Origin: Beijerinckiaceae bacterium
GTDB lineage: Bacteria > Pseudomonadota > Alphaproteobacteria > Rhizobiales > Beijerinckiaceae
Length of the DNA: 42,645 nt
Assembly: GCA_019745195.1 (NCBI GenBank)
Contig: JAIETL010000091.1
Coordinates: 1-42,645, forward strand
Direction of reading: 5' to 3'
The notes beneath the pieces were generated by a model, which was not told where the DNA came from, searched no databases, and saw only the letters and a program-made list of their open reading frames with translations. Every line of letters begins with the position of its first letter. Positions within the stretch are counted from its first letter, which is position 1. Below, piece after piece: positions 41,627 through 42,645 of this stretch. Position numbers and translations under genes: made by a program.

Positions 41627-42229
41627 ATGTTCAGGGCTTCGGCTGTCGCAACCATGCTCGCCGCAGCGCCTGCGCCCGTGCTGGCGCTCCCGGGCGTCAT
41701 GGCCGAGACGGCCGGTTCGCGAGCCTGCTACGTCAGAGCTTATGACGCGAAGCATCTGGCCGCCAATCCTGCCCAGCGCACGACTTCGATGCGGATTTCG
41801 TTCAGGGTCGAGCGCCTAACCGGGGCGGTCGACACCGTGCCGCCGCTCAGCCGCATCCGCATGGAGGTGACGCGACGCAGCGTGGCCCAGCCGCTCCGGG
41901 CGATCGGCGATTGCCGGTTCAGCGAGGACGCCAACCGCGACGTGCAGGGCAAGGCGCGGATCGCCAGCTATCCGCGCGCGGCCGGCATCGTCTGCTCGGT
42001 CGCGCAGGATGCGAGCGACGAGGGCGGCGGGGCCGAACCGGTGCTGTCGGCATCGGGCGAGACCCTGACCATCCACATGGACGAATCCCTGCCGATGCGG
42101 CGCAACCGAAAGCTCTCCGACGGCGCAAGCCAGACGATCGACTTCCGCCGGAGCGATGCGGTGTTTCGCCTGCAGCGCGTTGCCGCGAGCGAATGCGACG
42201 CCCTCGACCGGGCGATCGTCAGCGAGTGA
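41627..42229 (+). CDS. Secreted protein of unknown function, about 200 residues
   Basis: The N-terminus is a signal peptide (hydrophobic 'AVATMLAAAPAPVLAL', possible cleavage after VMA-26). The mature protein begins 'ETAGSRACYVRAYDAKHL' and has four cysteines, at positions suited to two disulfides, in a predicted beta-rich domain with 'LTIHMDESLPMRRNRKL' near the end. GAGGGAGG (41612-41619) is a strong Shine-Dalgarno. I recall similar 'CYVRxYD' proteins in Hyphomicrobiales with no function assigned. It lies 109 bases after the YfhO-like gene and converges on the reductase gene. Confidence 0.7.
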   Translation: MFRASAVATMLAAAPAPVLALPGVMAETAGSRACYVRAYDAKHLAANPAQRTTSMRISFRVERLTGAVDTVPPLSRIRMEVTRRSVAQPLRAIGDCRFSEDANRDVQGKARIASYPRAAGIVCSVAQDASDEGGGAEPVLSASGETLTIHMDESLPMRRNRKLSDGASQTIDFRRSDAVFRLQRVAASECDALDRAIVSE

Positions 42230-42256
42230 GCACGGCCGGCGCTACCCTGGCCATCA

Positions 42257-42645
42257 TCACGCGACCCCGAGCTTCTTCTGCAGGCTGGTCGACGATGTCG
42301 TGTACTGGAAGGTCAGGCGCTTGTCGGGATAGACGTAGCGGTGGACCTTTTGCGCGGCGAGCGCGGCCTCATGGAAGCCCGAGAGTATGAGCTTGAGCTT
42401 GCCGGGATAGGTGTTGATGTCGCCGATGGCGAAGATGCCCGGCACATTGGTCTCGAATTTTTCGGTGTCGGCCGGGATCAGGTTCTCGTTGAGGTTCAGG
42501 CCCCAGTCCGCGATGGGTCCGAGCTTCATGGTCAGGCCGAAGAAGGGCAGCAGCGTGTCGCAGGCGACGCTGAAGGTCTCGCCCGCGGCGTCGCGGCAGA
42601 TCGCGGCCGAAAGCGCGGAGCCCTCGCCTTCGAGCCCGGTGACCT
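42257..42645 (-). CDS. Ferredoxin-NADP+ reductase, thioredoxin-reductase type (partial, C-terminal part)
   Basis: Only the last ~129 codons are in the window; the gene continues past the right edge on the minus strand. The visible part reads 'CDTLLPFFGLT', 'IPGFAIGD-like GIFAIGDINTYPG' and 'KLKLILSGFHEAALAAQKV', the FAD-binding C-terminal signature of type 2 (YumC-like) ferredoxin-NADP reductases, which pass electrons between NADPH and ferredoxin or flavodoxin. The reading frame remains open to the window end without a start, consistent with truncation by the edge and not by mutation. It could also be annotated simply as an NAD(P)/FAD-dependent oxidoreductase. Confidence 0.88.
   Translation of the reverse strand, partial: VTGLEGEGSALSAAICRDAAGETFSVACDTLLPFFGLTMKLGPIADWGLNLNENLIPADTEKFETNVPGIFAIGDINTYPGKLKLILSGFHEAALAAQKVHRYVYPDKRLTFQYTTSSTSLQKKLGVA

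Overview
The window is a contiguous stretch of a GC-rich alphaproteobacterial chromosome. Strong G/C third-position bias, a purine-degradation set with PuuD and a PuuE-UraD fusion, several families of composite palindromic intergenic repeats, and small secreted proteins of a rhizobial type point to Hyphomicrobiales. A Bosea-like genus is my guess from overall resemblance and is not proven by the sequence. I see no prophage, transposase, integrase or CRISPR array.

Layout. 1-6.6 kb: an ABC-type (NMT1/SsuA-like) periplasmic binding protein between two repeat elements, then a same-strand run pdxY - PhzF-like isomerase - NUDIX hydrolase - M3 oligopeptidase, and a small Cys-rich secreted protein. 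6.6-8.25 kb: a lipoprotein, an orphan 160-residue protein and a DUF1275 membrane protein. 8.25-10.2 kb: leuA, preceded by a short leader ORF containing five consecutive leucine codons and by mutually exclusive RNA helices that include the leuA Shine-Dalgarno. 10.2-11.85 kb: a soluble chemoreceptor-like protein with a degenerate globin-like N-terminus, and tRNA-Lys(CUU). 12-15.7 kb: two small low-complexity proteins, an M20 peptidase and a minimal SNF2-type helicase.

15.8-31.5 kb is a large alpha-glucan cluster: treY (+) converges on malQ and glgB (-); a DUF2934 gene (+) lies between glgB and glgA (-); glgX1 (+) is divergent from glgA and converges on glgX2-glgP (-). Together these enzymes build glycogen from ADP-glucose (GlgA), branch it (GlgB), degrade it (GlgP, GlgX, MalQ) and cap maltodextrins as a trehalosyl end (TreY). 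Neither glgC (ADP-glucose supply) nor treZ (trehalose release) is in the window.

31.7-34.8 kb: a 59-residue membrane peptide with a strong intrinsic terminator, then a translationally coupled radical-SAM / DUF4130-UdgX pair of DNA-repair type. 34.9-38.8 kb: an SDR dehydrogenase, then uric-acid catabolism: uraH and a puuE-uraD fusion on the minus strand, divergent from puuD, with two inverted repeats in the shared promoter region. 39-42.6 kb: a large YfhO-like membrane protein, a secreted protein of unknown function, and the C-terminal part of a thioredoxin-reductase-like ferredoxin-NADP reductase cut by the right edge.

The most interesting item is the leuA leader, where the sequence supports a specific translational (SD-sequestering) attenuation model. 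Next are the radical-SAM/UdgX pair, the SNF2-type helicase, the degenerate globin sensor and the gene content of the glycogen cluster. Product names come from motif recognition; no database search was possible.
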